Positions 24,185 through 32,294 of a stretch of DNA of 64,000 nucleotides are shown piece by piece. The notes beneath the pieces were generated by a model. That model saw only the letters and a list, made by a program, of their open reading frames with translations. It had not been told where the DNA came from and ran no database searches. This DNA comes from Candidatus Latescibacterota bacterium (lineage in GTDB: Bacteria; Latescibacterota; UBA2968; UBA8231): NCBI GenBank assembly GCA_022819745.1, contig JAJEGS010000023.1, positions 1 to 64,000 of the forward strand, written 5' to 3'. Each line of letters opens with the position of its first letter. Within the stretch, counting starts at the first letter, position 1. Position numbers and translations under genes: made by a program.

Positions 24185-27100
24185 TTACGCCAATAGTTGC
24201 TTTACCAACGTCTCTACTTGCTTGCCTTCGTCCGATTGGGCGAGCCACCCGCGCAATTCGCGGCGAACCACGGTCGTGCTGACCGTATCGCCACGTTGCT
24301 TGTATAGGTTTTGCAATTGCTGGACGGTCCCGCTGGCGGCTGCTTGACCGGCCATCGCTATCTTCTGATGCAAGCGGTTCGTTTCATCGTATTCTGGTAT
24401 CGGCAATTTCCACAGATGCTTGTGCAAATCGCGCGCTCCGAATTGTCCCTTGGCCATCAACGGTTGCGCCGTTTCATATAGGGTGCGGCTGTTGATGATG
24501 GCGAGTACGTAATGGGCCTCTTGAAGGTCCTTGCAAGGTGCCCAGAACAACTTGTGGTCAACTATAGCCTCAGAGGCATCGATAATCGCCGCCGTGGATT
24601 GACCTGAAGTGGTGTACACCACGCGAATAGGAGTGCCCTTGTCATTCTTTCGCCATTCGAGTTGCGCCGAGAGTTCGCGGTGATAGTCTAGCCGATTCAA
24701 TAGGTTTTTTCGGTCATTAGCCCCTTTATGCTGCTCCCATAATCCACTGACCTGCTGCCACCGTCCCCGCATTCGCTGTTCCAATCCACCGAGATGAATG
24801 CCCCCCGTCCCATTGGCGTCCACGGGCAGTTCATCGTCGTTTTGTTTTTTGGGCAACAGGGCTTTTAGAGGAGGTAAGGTCGCGTAGGGAACCACCGTTT
24901 CTCCCAAATGAACGTCAAATAAGTGCGTTTTCTCTATCGTCTGCCCGGTGATGGCGGTCAGATCAAGCGCCTTCCACGGTCTTTTGTCGTTGGTGCCTCG
25001 GCGCGGCTCCACCTTAACAGTTTGCGCGGCTCTAACAAGGGTAGTGCCCTCGACTTCATGGACAAAGAAAAGACAGCGCGGCACGATGGAAGCGCCCTGC
25101 CGAAAGCGGTCCGCATATGGCGATGTTCCACTAACCGACGTGTCGGTAATAGCCATCCGCTTCCGCCGCACATCCTTCGCCCCGGTCGTCCCTTGCCATT
25201 GCTCGACCTCGTCGGTCAAGGGTGTTGCTGGGGCCAATTCACCCATCCGCTCGGCAAACACGACACACGATGCGACCGGAAAAAACGTGTTGGGTTCGAG
25301 TTTTTCCAGATCCCACGCCGTTTTGCAGCCGAAATTCACCGCCAAATCGCCCCATCGTCCCGTGCGCCACTTGGCGTATTGCCCGGTTTGCAATGCGCTG
25401 TGTGGCAACACCATGGCGATAGTGCCGCCAGCTTTTAGGTAGAGCGCTACGCTACGGGCAAAGAAAAGTCCGGCGACATCTTGATGCGTTGCATAGCGCC
25501 CACCCTGCCAGATGTGATATAGCTCCTTGCTCTGCTGCACCAGCTTGTCGCGCAGCACGCTAGCGGTATTGCGATAGTTCAGCCACGGCGGGTTGCCGAC
25601 AATCACATCGACCCTGTGGCGGCTCAACGCCACCGGACGTACCAAATTGCGCGTGTAATACGCCCAGATGTGATTGCGCCCCTCGGCGTGTAAATCCTGC
25701 ATGATCGCGATCGTCGTCGCCAGCGTCTGTCGCTGGCCCGGGTCCGTAATCCCGTGGTCATCCAACGCAACTAGCGGATCCTGACCGCGCTCAATCGCAT
25801 CGGCAATGTCGCTCATCAGCCGATCAAACGTATCGGCTTGCTCCACCAAACGAATCGGGAAAATCAGCCTTTTGTCGAACTCATCGCCTTCCACCTCAAT
25901 GCCTATATCCCCGCCGACAAACAAGTCGCCGGTTTGGTAGTGCAACTGCAAGGCGTCTCCCAAATACACGGGTATCGCCACGTTTCCCTCATACCCGGCC
26001 TCGGCGGCCGCCTCAAGGAGGGGCCGCGCTGCCATCACCCAAGCCGTGCGGGCCAGCCGTACCGCCACCGGATGCACGTCAATACCCATCACTGCCTCGC
26101 GCAACCGCTCCAACGCCTCTTTGGGCTCCAACGCCTCTTCTGTGGCTGCTTCGACAAAGTGGCGCACCGAAACGGCGACAAACGTGCCAGAGCCACAAGA
26201 CGGGTCGAGAACTCGCTGGCGAAGTGGGTCCGTTACTACCTCCTGTACCATCTCCTGCGCCAGCCATTCTGGGGTATAATACTCGCCCAACTGGCGGCGC
26301 TCATCCGGAGGAATAATCGCTTCATATAAGGTAGCGGCGATGTCGGCGGGTGCTTCCTTCCAGTTAAAGCGGGCTACATGCTCAGCCATCCGCTCAATGA
26401 GCGACTCCCCACCCACTTCGGCCGGCCACGTAAAGAAATCGGACTCAATAATGTCTTGTAGGCCAGTGTCATCGCGGAACTGCCGTCCGTAGAGCAAGTC
26501 CGTTGGATCATTAGCGGCCCGTTCCCGAATATCTATGCCAAAGTACGCCTGTACCACCATGCCGATGACCATGCTTAGGTACGTGTGCCGAACAAACAGA
26601 TCGTCTAGCTCGTCGGGCGTCTGAGCGATCTCGCCCAATGCCGCTCGCAACAAGGTTTCCCATAGACGGCACTTAACTCGGACGGTCTCGCGGTCCTTCG
26701 CCCCTTGGTAGAGCATGTTCAGGGCGTCAATATCCCATCGATACAACGGGCTGTTGGGCCCAAAGTTCTGCTCAACCTCAGTGCGCTGAGCTGGAATGTC
26801 GTCCTGCGTACCGATGACCTTGTCGCGTAGCCACTCGTACAAAAGCAGCCAGTCAGCCGCCGATTCTAGGGTAAAAGCATAGGGCTTAGTCGTTTTGACT
26901 TTGCCGGCATTCGGCCAGCGTAGGAGCCAGTACCTCCCGTCTGTGAGAACACCCATCCGCGCTCTCCGCCCGTACGTCATGGATTCCGCCAAGTATTCAT
27001 CCAACTGCTTCACATAGGTCTCATTGGGATTAAAGCCGCCGGTCGTGCCGATGCGCTTCTTGATTTCGATAAACGTGTTTGACGCCCTCAAATCCACAGC

Positions 27101-27286
27101 GCGTACCGAGCGGTCCGATGGCGACACTTCCTCGGCGACTTTATTTGCATCAACCAATCCCGTGCAGAGCAAAAAGTCCCGCACCGCACTAGTGATATTA
27201 GCCTCGGGTTCATTATTGTCGTGCCGTTGCAGAATCGCCGCCGCTGCCTCTTGGTATTTTGGATCGTTGTAATCTATTTGAGACAT
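24185..27286 (-). CDS. Type IIG restriction-modification enzyme (fused nuclease-N6-adenine methyltransferase)
   Basis: A 1033-residue single-chain enzyme. The N-terminal nuclease shows the PD-(D/E)XK core D65...E74-I-K76 (VDLRASNTFIEIKK). The methyltransferase has YYTPEWLAQEMV (336-347), the SAM site DPSCGSGTF (361-369) and the catalytic NPPW (565-568), diagnostic of N6-adenine methylation. The C-terminal 350 residues serve as target-recognition region. Such proteins methylate host sites and cut unmodified phage DNA. No separate specificity subunit or second nuclease is adjacent. It is the last member of the defence island, and flanking inverted repeats occur at 24149 and 27289. The recognition sequence is unknown. 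Confidence 0.88.
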   Translation of the reverse strand: MSQIDYNDPKYQEAAAAILQRHDNNEPEANITSAVRDFLLCTGLVDANKVAEEVSPSDRSVRAVDLRASNTFIEIKKRIGTTGGFNPNETYVKQLDEYLAESMTYGRRARMGVLTDGRYWLLRWPNAGKVKTTKPYAFTLESAADWLLLYEWLRDKVIGTQDDIPAQRTEVEQNFGPNSPLYRWDIDALNMLYQGAKDRETVRVKCRLWETLLRAALGEIAQTPDELDDLFVRHTYLSMVIGMVVQAYFGIDIRERAANDPTDLLYGRQFRDDTGLQDIIESDFFTWPAEVGGESLIERMAEHVARFNWKEAPADIAATLYEAIIPPDERRQLGEYYTPEWLAQEMVQEVVTDPLRQRVLDPSCGSGTFVAVSVRHFVEAATEEALEPKEALERLREAVMGIDVHPVAVRLARTAWVMAARPLLEAAAEAGYEGNVAIPVYLGDALQLHYQTGDLFVGGDIGIEVEGDEFDKRLIFPIRLVEQADTFDRLMSDIADAIERGQDPLVALDDHGITDPGQRQTLATTIAIMQDLHAEGRNHIWAYYTRNLVRPVALSRHRVDVIVGNPPWLNYRNTASVLRDKLVQQSKELYHIWQGGRYATHQDVAGLFFARSVALYLKAGGTIAMVLPHSALQTGQYAKWRTGRWGDLAVNFGCKTAWDLEKLEPNTFFPVASCVVFAERMGELAPATPLTDEVEQWQGTTGAKDVRRKRMAITDTSVSGTSPYADRFRQGASIVPRCLFFVHEVEGTTLVRAAQTVKVEPRRGTNDKRPWKALDLTAITGQTIEKTHLFDVHLGETVVPYATLPPLKALLPKKQNDDELPVDANGTGGIHLGGLEQRMRGRWQQVSGLWEQHKGANDRKNLLNRLDYHRELSAQLEWRKNDKGTPIRVVYTTSGQSTAAIIDASEAIVDHKLFWAPCKDLQEAHYVLAIINSRTLYETAQPLMAKGQFGARDLHKHLWKLPIPEYDETNRLHQKIAMAGQAAASGTVQQLQNLYKQRGDTVSTTVVRRELRGWLAQSDEGKQVETLVKQLLA

Positions 27287-27288
27287 AC

Positions 27289-27302
27289 GTATGTAATTCC
27301 CT
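27289..27302 (-). repeat. Inverted repeat, right copy, flanking the type IIG gene
   Basis: GTATGTAATTCCCT, the reverse complement of the left copy at 24149-24162 with one mismatch. It lies immediately upstream of the restriction-methylase start. Confidence 0.5.
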
Positions 27303-27306
27303 GACT

Positions 27307-27400
27307 TTAAGAGGTCTCCGCAGGTGTGGCTAAGTCGTGCAGTTTGCGTTGCCGACCGTATTTGGCTCCACTGGTGAGCAAGGTAGCCCGTTTGCAGGTA
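27307..27400 (-). pseudogene. 3' remnant of a PhyH dioxygenase gene
   Basis: Read leftward, this segment codes for ATLLTSGAKYGRQRKLHDL followed by ATPAETS and a stop at 27309-27307. It is clearly related to the end of the intact PhyH protein at 34062 (ATLLTGGDKYGWQRKLRDL, ATPAETV). It has no start and is joined directly to a sulfatase 5' end. Nucleotide identity to the intact gene is high but not complete, so it comes from a paralogue or an old duplicate. Confidence 0.85.
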
Positions 27401-27403
27401 AGT

Positions 27404-27453
27404 CGGCGGCCCAAGGGCCTTGGTCGTCGCTGAGGATGAAGACGATGTTGGGT
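27404..27453. repeat. 50-bp direct repeat, right copy
   Basis: Identical to 19369-19418 in the same orientation. With the left copy it brackets the 8-kb defence island, so recombination between the two would delete it. Confidence 0.85.
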
Positions 27454-27461
27454 CGATGCAT
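27404..27461 (-). pseudogene. 5' remnant of a sulfatase gene fused to the PhyH remnant
   Basis: From ATG 27461 leftward the product begins MHRPNIVFILSDDQGPWAA, the start of the sulfatase at 18023-19426 with two residue changes. It then runs out of frame into the PhyH remnant and stops at about 27330. Bases 27404-27453 are identical to 19369-19418. The whole is a deletion junction between two genes and cannot make a working sulfatase. Confidence 0.85.
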
Positions 27462-27559
27462 TGACTGGCCTATTCCTGAACTAAAGGTTGGTTTTTGCTG
27501 GTCGCGAGGTCTTCTCAATGTCTGCCCACCGGCCTAACGCGTAGGCGCGGCTGGTTTCC

Positions 27560-28978
27560 TCATTCCGTAGTCTGGATGACAATGCCTCTGGCCAGTTCGT
27601 TATAGCCACGCTCCTCGTCCCAAACCCCCTCGTTGGCGATCCGATATGCGTAGCGTGGATCGCCAACAAGCCTGGGACTGGGATCGGGCAAGTGCAAGTA
27701 CGCGGTATATTCGCCCAGCGCGATAGTAGAGGATAGCTGAACCACGGCGGAAAGTACGTGGGATGCCCCCGGCTTCCAAGTGCGCGGATCGACATCGACC
27801 ACAAAGGCTTGGACCGCTCCGCTCTCTTCGTTTTCCAAGACGATCTCCACATCACGCCTATTGTAAAGCGAGGCGAAACCGCGATTGTCTAGGTCTATTT
27901 CCACTGCGAGCCGCCCACCGGGACTGGCGGTGGCCGCGATGCGGCTCTGAGTCAAGACAAACCGCGCTCCCAGCCTCCTCTTCACCTCGTCGAAACAACC
28001 CTGTGCGGTCCACTTGTCGAGTACCTCGGGGTGATAGCTGCTATTGAGATAGCTGCCTTTGAGGGTTTCCAGTTCGGTAATGGTCCGCTCGCAATCGTTG
28101 AGTACATGCGTTCGGCAGGTCTCCCCGCCGAACGCGGTGTAGAGGGTCTCGTTTGCAAGATAGGCCACTTCCTCCTCGCGTGTCATTTCTCCCCGCTCGT
28201 ACGTGCCGACGTCGACCGGTGAGGAGAGGAAACAGTCGTTGTGATGGCCGACACGAGCGACATGCTCGCCGCTATAGGCATTATCGGCACCCACGGTGGC
28301 GAAACCGCCGTCAGATATTTTGAAAATCTGTTGTTTCAGGTAGGGATAGCGGACTAAGACTAAGCGGTCGGTGGGGGTGTGGTCGAGGATGTGGAACAGC
28401 ATCTCCCGGCCTTGATCGTAGTCTTTTGCGATCGCTGTCGTGTGCCACTCGCCCCACGGGCCGACAAACCCTGCCTCGAAGAGGGCGATGACATCCTCGT
28501 TGGCGGCGAAAATGGGAGATAGCTGCGCGATATGGTTTTTGATGTTCGGCTTTGGTGGGTCTTCGTACGATCTGTAGTCGCCGTCTGGACCTTTGAAACC
28601 GTAAGATCCCCGGACGATGACTTTCATTCCCTGGTCCCGGGCGATGGCGAACCCGTTTTCTACTGCGGCGAGGAACGACTCTGGCAAGAACGGGACCTCG
28701 CGATAGTCCTCCATGAAGATCCGTCCCCGGAGTAACGTATGCCCCTCGTCACGCCTCTTGCCAATCGCGGGATCAAGTTTGTGCAAATTAGTATATATGT
28801 AAAATCCTCGTTCGGGGTTGGGAAAGATGCTTGCGTCGGGCTCGTAGTGAGTCGCGATGACACCGGTACGCACTTCATTCGTATTTACTCCCGTTTGTGC
28901 ATCGGCCATTTTTTCTTTCCCACAGGATAGTACACCTAGCACAATCGACGCGACACACACTGTCATAGTTTTGAACAT
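27560..28978 (-). CDS. DUF4874/DUF4832 domain lipoprotein
   Basis: A 472-residue secreted protein. A short signal ends in a lipobox with C19 (GVLSCGK). The DUF4874 region starts at FPNPERGFY and continues to VGPWGEWH. The DUF4832 region contains HHNDCFLSSPVDVGTY and a later beta-sandwich part. These two domains occur together in bacterial outer-surface proteins near carbohydrate-active genes; the barrel resembles glycoside hydrolases but no activity is proven. It lies downstream of the mannonate dehydratase on the same strand, which fits breakdown of uronate-containing glycans. Confidence 0.82.
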   Translation of the reverse strand: MFKTMTVCVASIVLGVLSCGKEKMADAQTGVNTNEVRTGVIATHYEPDASIFPNPERGFYIYTNLHKLDPAIGKRRDEGHTLLRGRIFMEDYREVPFLPESFLAAVENGFAIARDQGMKVIVRGSYGFKGPDGDYRSYEDPPKPNIKNHIAQLSPIFAANEDVIALFEAGFVGPWGEWHTTAIAKDYDQGREMLFHILDHTPTDRLVLVRYPYLKQQIFKISDGGFATVGADNAYSGEHVARVGHHNDCFLSSPVDVGTYERGEMTREEEVAYLANETLYTAFGGETCRTHVLNDCERTITELETLKGSYLNSSYHPEVLDKWTAQGCFDEVKRRLGARFVLTQSRIAATASPGGRLAVEIDLDNRGFASLYNRRDVEIVLENEESGAVQAFVVDVDPRTWKPGASHVLSAVVQLSSTIALGEYTAYLHLPDPSPRLVGDPRYAYRIANEGVWDEERGYNELARGIVIQTTE

Positions 28979-28990
28979 CCGGGCCTTGCC

Positions 28991-29068
28991 CTATTGCAAA
29001 AGTCGGACAATGGTCTGTGCTGCGCATCCTTCGGGCAGATCGTGCTTGCTCTTATCGTCCTTTGCCAT
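28991..29068 (-). CDS. Possible 25-residue leader or remnant ORF
   Basis: ATG at 29068 is preceded by an exceptionally strong AGGAGGAGG. The product is MAKDDKSKHDLPEGCAAQTI plus VRLLQ, ending 12 bp before the DUF4874 gene start. It could be a leader peptide that couples translation, or the stub left by a deletion. I recognise no family. Confidence 0.4.
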   Translation of the reverse strand: MAKDDKSKHDLPEGCAAQTIVRLLQ

Positions 29069-29111
29069 GCGAGTGACCTCCTCCTGAAGCTGCCTGCGCG
29101 CTACATATGAA

Positions 29112-30182
29112 TTAACCGTAGATCGCCTGAATCATGGCATTGATGTAGCCGAAGCAGTACGCATAGGACTGATAGTAGCCCTTTGGATCGTCGTCGGTGC
29201 TCGGGACATGGTCGGGATCAATGCCGTAACAGTAGCCTGTGTCCTTGAGGCCCTTTAATACCCGGTGGAAGTCCATATCTCCTTCGTCGGGTAGCGCCTC
29301 GCGGAAGCTGTAGAGTCCCCCGAGGAGGTTGCGATAGTGAACTAGGAAGATCGTATTGCGGCTGCCAAAGTATTCTATGATGGGGTAGATTTCATTGGCC
29401 GAATCTTTGAGCCCTTCGGCGATGGAGCCGACGCAGAAGTTCCAGCCGTGATACGGACTGCGCTGAATCTCGATGAAACGCTTCATGCCCTCAAAGTCAT
29501 TGAGGACTTTGTCAACGCCCTTATAACCGGGAGGTGTGGCAGGGTCTTCCTGGGAATTGCCCATGCGAACCTTGAATTCTTCTGCAACCGGAATCATGCG
29601 TTCGAGCAGATACTCAATTCGCTCCCAGTGCATGTCTGCGGTGACGCGCCCGGCCTCGGTCAGCTTGGCTTGTTCTTCTACTGGGACCTTGTCTAGGCGG
29701 AAGGCCGTGTGGACGTAGCCGCCGCGACCTTCTTCTTGTTCGGTGCGGTCGATGGGCAGGATGCAAGTGTTATAGCGCAGAGAATCGATACCGGCGCGCG
29801 AAGCAGTGCGGATCATTTCGCATACGAGGTCGATTTCCCGGTCGCGCTCTGGGCTTTTGCCAAAATAAATGATATTGGGAAAGTGCTGATATATGGGTAG
29901 CAAGCTCATATCCAGCGTCAGCCCGAAGGACTCGTGGTGCTCTCTTTCCCGGACCAACTCGTCGAGATCCCAGCCCCGGTCGGGGTGGAAGGGAAAGTTG
30001 GCGGCCTTGTGGCGCACGCCGCAGCGCTGCAAAAAGCGCAACTCGGCATCGGTTGACCCAAAACTCTGGGTGCGCACGTACATGCGCCCGCCGTTCGCCG
30101 ATGTTGATGATGCGTCTCCGGCGGCAGAAGCCGCGGCCTCGCCGGCTGCGAGACCTTGTTCAAATGGATCGGAGTTCTTCAT
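29112..30182 (-). CDS. uxuA: Mannonate dehydratase family protein
   Basis: A 356-residue TIM-barrel protein of the UxuA type, which dehydrates D-mannonate to 2-keto-3-deoxygluconate in glucuronate catabolism. Family blocks are visible: VRHKAANFPFH, LRYNTCILPIDRTEQ, MRMGNSQEDPATPP-like around residues 215-230, HYRNLLGG, EGDMDFHRVLKGLKDTGY and GIDPDHVP. The catalytic and metal-binding His, Cys and Asp positions appear intact. The first 35 residues are an unusual Ala/Ser/Gly-rich tail. True UxuA versus a related hexuronate enzyme cannot be separated by eye. Confidence 0.82.
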   Translation of the reverse strand: MKNSDPFEQGLAAGEAAASAAGDASSTSANGGRMYVRTQSFGSTDAELRFLQRCGVRHKAANFPFHPDRGWDLDELVREREHHESFGLTLDMSLLPIYQHFPNIIYFGKSPERDREIDLVCEMIRTASRAGIDSLRYNTCILPIDRTEQEEGRGGYVHTAFRLDKVPVEEQAKLTEAGRVTADMHWERIEYLLERMIPVAEEFKVRMGNSQEDPATPPGYKGVDKVLNDFEGMKRFIEIQRSPYHGWNFCVGSIAEGLKDSANEIYPIIEYFGSRNTIFLVHYRNLLGGLYSFREALPDEGDMDFHRVLKGLKDTGYCYGIDPDHVPSTDDDPKGYYQSYAYCFGYINAMIQAIYG

Positions 30183-30227
30183 GGGATTCCCCTTTCGTTG
30201 GGATGGCGTCGAATTTGCGATTCCCTA

Positions 30228-30289
30228 TTATGTGGGTTCTAGGTTGCGTAAGACAAGTAGCCAAGTGCGGTGCCAGTAGGCGCTGTGGC
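30228..30289 (-). pseudogene. 3' remnant of a second substrate-binding-protein gene
   Basis: Leftward reading gives SAYWHRTWLLVLRNLEPT and a stop at 30230-30228. This is the end of the intact substrate-binding protein at 32295 (NSAYWHRTWLLVLLNLEPTR). Bases 30232-30286 align with 32302-32356, and the last 38 are identical. The rest of the gene is absent. The ABC exporter gene 30316-32136 lies between the fragment and the intact gene, so insertion or duplication-deletion took place here. Confidence 0.85.
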
Positions 30290-30315
30290 AGATTGGCAGG
30301 CTTTTCTTGTCAATC

Positions 30316-32136
30316 CTATCTGTACCGTTCTGCTTGCATATTGAACATCCGGGCATATTGGCCATCTTCACGCATCAGGCCATCGTGAGAGCCTTCTTCT
30401 ATCAATTCTCCATTTTGCAGGACAAGAATATGATTTGCCATGCGAACTGTTGAGAAGCGATGAGAGATAAAAATAGTCATTTTCCCGCCGGTAAGTTCTG
30501 CAAATCGGTCGTAGATCTCATGCTCTGCGAAAGCATCCAATGCAGCGGTTGGCTCGTCGAGAATCAGAATCTGTGCATCCCGCATAAACGCTCTACTCAG
30601 AGCCAATCTTTGCCACTCCCCGCCGGATAGATCCACCCCTTCATCAAAGGTGCGTCCCAAAACGGTATCGAATCCTTTGGGTAGTCCAGCAATAATGGAC
30701 CTAGTTCCTCCCTGTTCAGAGGCGCGGACAATGCGATTCATATTTTCTACATGCTCGATCTGGCCCAAACCAATATTCTCTTTTACCGTGAGATCGTAGC
30801 GTATAAAATCCTGGAAGATCACGCCAATTTGATGCCGCAAATCCTCCAAATCATATTCGCGCAACTCCTTTCCATCAAGAAGGATAATCCCTTCAGATGG
30901 ATCGTAAAATCGAGCCAGAAGTTTTACCAATGTCGTTTTTCCCGCGCCGTTTTCACCTACCACAGCTACTGTCTCTTCTGGCCTGAGCGTAAAGGATAGA
31001 TTTTTAAGGACAAGCCGGTCTGAGCGTGGATAATGAAATGAGACACTCCGAAACTCAATGCCTTGCTGGGTTGGCCTTGGAACGCGGATCTGCGATCGAT
31101 TCCTTCGCGATAAAGCACCTTCCACCGAATCCAGGGACAGATCCAAAAAGGATAGAAGATTTTCTGCGAAAAGCGTGTCCTCGTAGAGACGGCCTATCGT
31201 CCGAAAAAAGGACTCCAACATGCTTCGGCTCCGCTCCGCAGCCTGGAAAACCAATACGACGTCTCCAATAGTGATAGTTCTCCAGATAGCCTGTACCACT
31301 GCATAGATCCAAATACCCGCGGTTCCAACGCTGGATGCGAGACCTAAAAAAGCGTTCGCACGTTCCTTCGAAAGCCGTACCCGTTTTTCTGCGACGAAGT
31401 ATTGCTGCCAGAAATCTCGGAAGCGCCTCAGAAAGGGTTTACCAAGGCCGAACACGCGGATTTCTTTTACGGCATCCCGGGATTTCAGCAGACTCGAAAG
31501 ATACGTAGCCATCCGTCTTGTCGGCACACGGCTGCTCTCTATACGCCACCACCGGTTTGCATAATAGGCTTGGACTATGGCTTGTGGAGCAGAGGTGAGA
31601 AGGAGAACGACAATTGCCAATGGATGCAGCTTGAGTAGGAGGGCGAGAACAGCACCTAGAGAAAGAAAAGACCCAAAGAAGCTCAGGGAGCCCCATGCCA
31701 AGTTGTGAGCCTTTGGAATGTTTTTGAGGGCGTTCTCCATTTTATCGTAGAACATCGGCGTCTCAAAGAAGGCGACATCCAGTTCTGTAGCTTTCTCGAG
31801 GACAAGAAACTCCGCATAATTTCGGAAATGTAGGCTGACAAACATGCTTGCTTCGGTACTCAATGACTGACACGTTCCTCCCACTGCCCATACGATGAAA
31901 ATAGCACCTATGGGAACGAGTAACGCATACCAATCGACCACCTGAGCTTGTGAGGAGACTTGAAGAATTTCACTTATGCGATCGAGTATGACTTTCGATA
32001 GCCAAATCTGAGCAGGCAGCACAGCCGCACTGATCACAGTGAGAAGAATCGCGAGAGCCATATACGAAGGCTTGGCTTCCCACACTAACTTGAGCACGCG
32101 GAAATAGCTTCGAAATCTACTGTCAATAAACTTCAC
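30316..32136 (-). CDS. ABC transporter, fused permease-ATPase (ABCB type)
   Basis: A 606-residue half-transporter. Residues about 1-320 contain six membrane helices. The ATPase has Walker A GENGAGKTT, signature LSGGEWQR and Walker B ILILDEPTAALD with the catalytic Glu. A working homodimeric exporter is expected; the cargo is unknown (lipid, peptide or drug). Base composition is more AT-rich than in its neighbours, and it lies between two copies of the substrate-binding protein 3' end, so it may have come by transfer. It does not look like the import partner of the substrate-binding protein. Confidence 0.88.
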   Translation of the reverse strand: MKFIDSRFRSYFRVLKLVWEAKPSYMALAILLTVISAAVLPAQIWLSKVILDRISEILQVSSQAQVVDWYALLVPIGAIFIVWAVGGTCQSLSTEASMFVSLHFRNYAEFLVLEKATELDVAFFETPMFYDKMENALKNIPKAHNLAWGSLSFFGSFLSLGAVLALLLKLHPLAIVVLLLTSAPQAIVQAYYANRWWRIESSRVPTRRMATYLSSLLKSRDAVKEIRVFGLGKPFLRRFRDFWQQYFVAEKRVRLSKERANAFLGLASSVGTAGIWIYAVVQAIWRTITIGDVVLVFQAAERSRSMLESFFRTIGRLYEDTLFAENLLSFLDLSLDSVEGALSRRNRSQIRVPRPTQQGIEFRSVSFHYPRSDRLVLKNLSFTLRPEETVAVVGENGAGKTTLVKLLARFYDPSEGIILLDGKELREYDLEDLRHQIGVIFQDFIRYDLTVKENIGLGQIEHVENMNRIVRASEQGGTRSIIAGLPKGFDTVLGRTFDEGVDLSGGEWQRLALSRAFMRDAQILILDEPTAALDAFAEHEIYDRFAELTGGKMTIFISHRFSTVRMANHILVLQNGELIEEGSHDGLMREDGQYARMFNMQAERYR

Positions 32137-32294
32137 AGGGATAGCCTCATGATGGAGGTTCTAGGTTCATGGGCGGACCGGGACGGGCCGCGTCCTAGGA
32201 TGGGAAAAAACCTGCAATTGCACTTAACTGCTTGTACCCGAACGATTGGTTTGGGTAATGATCGCTAGGTAAGACAATGCTGAATAGCCGACCC

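Noticed and set aside
24185..27286. BREX PglX or DISARM methyltransferase
   Set aside because: No BREX or DISARM partner genes are adjacent, and the N-terminal nuclease motif indicates a stand-alone type IIG enzyme.
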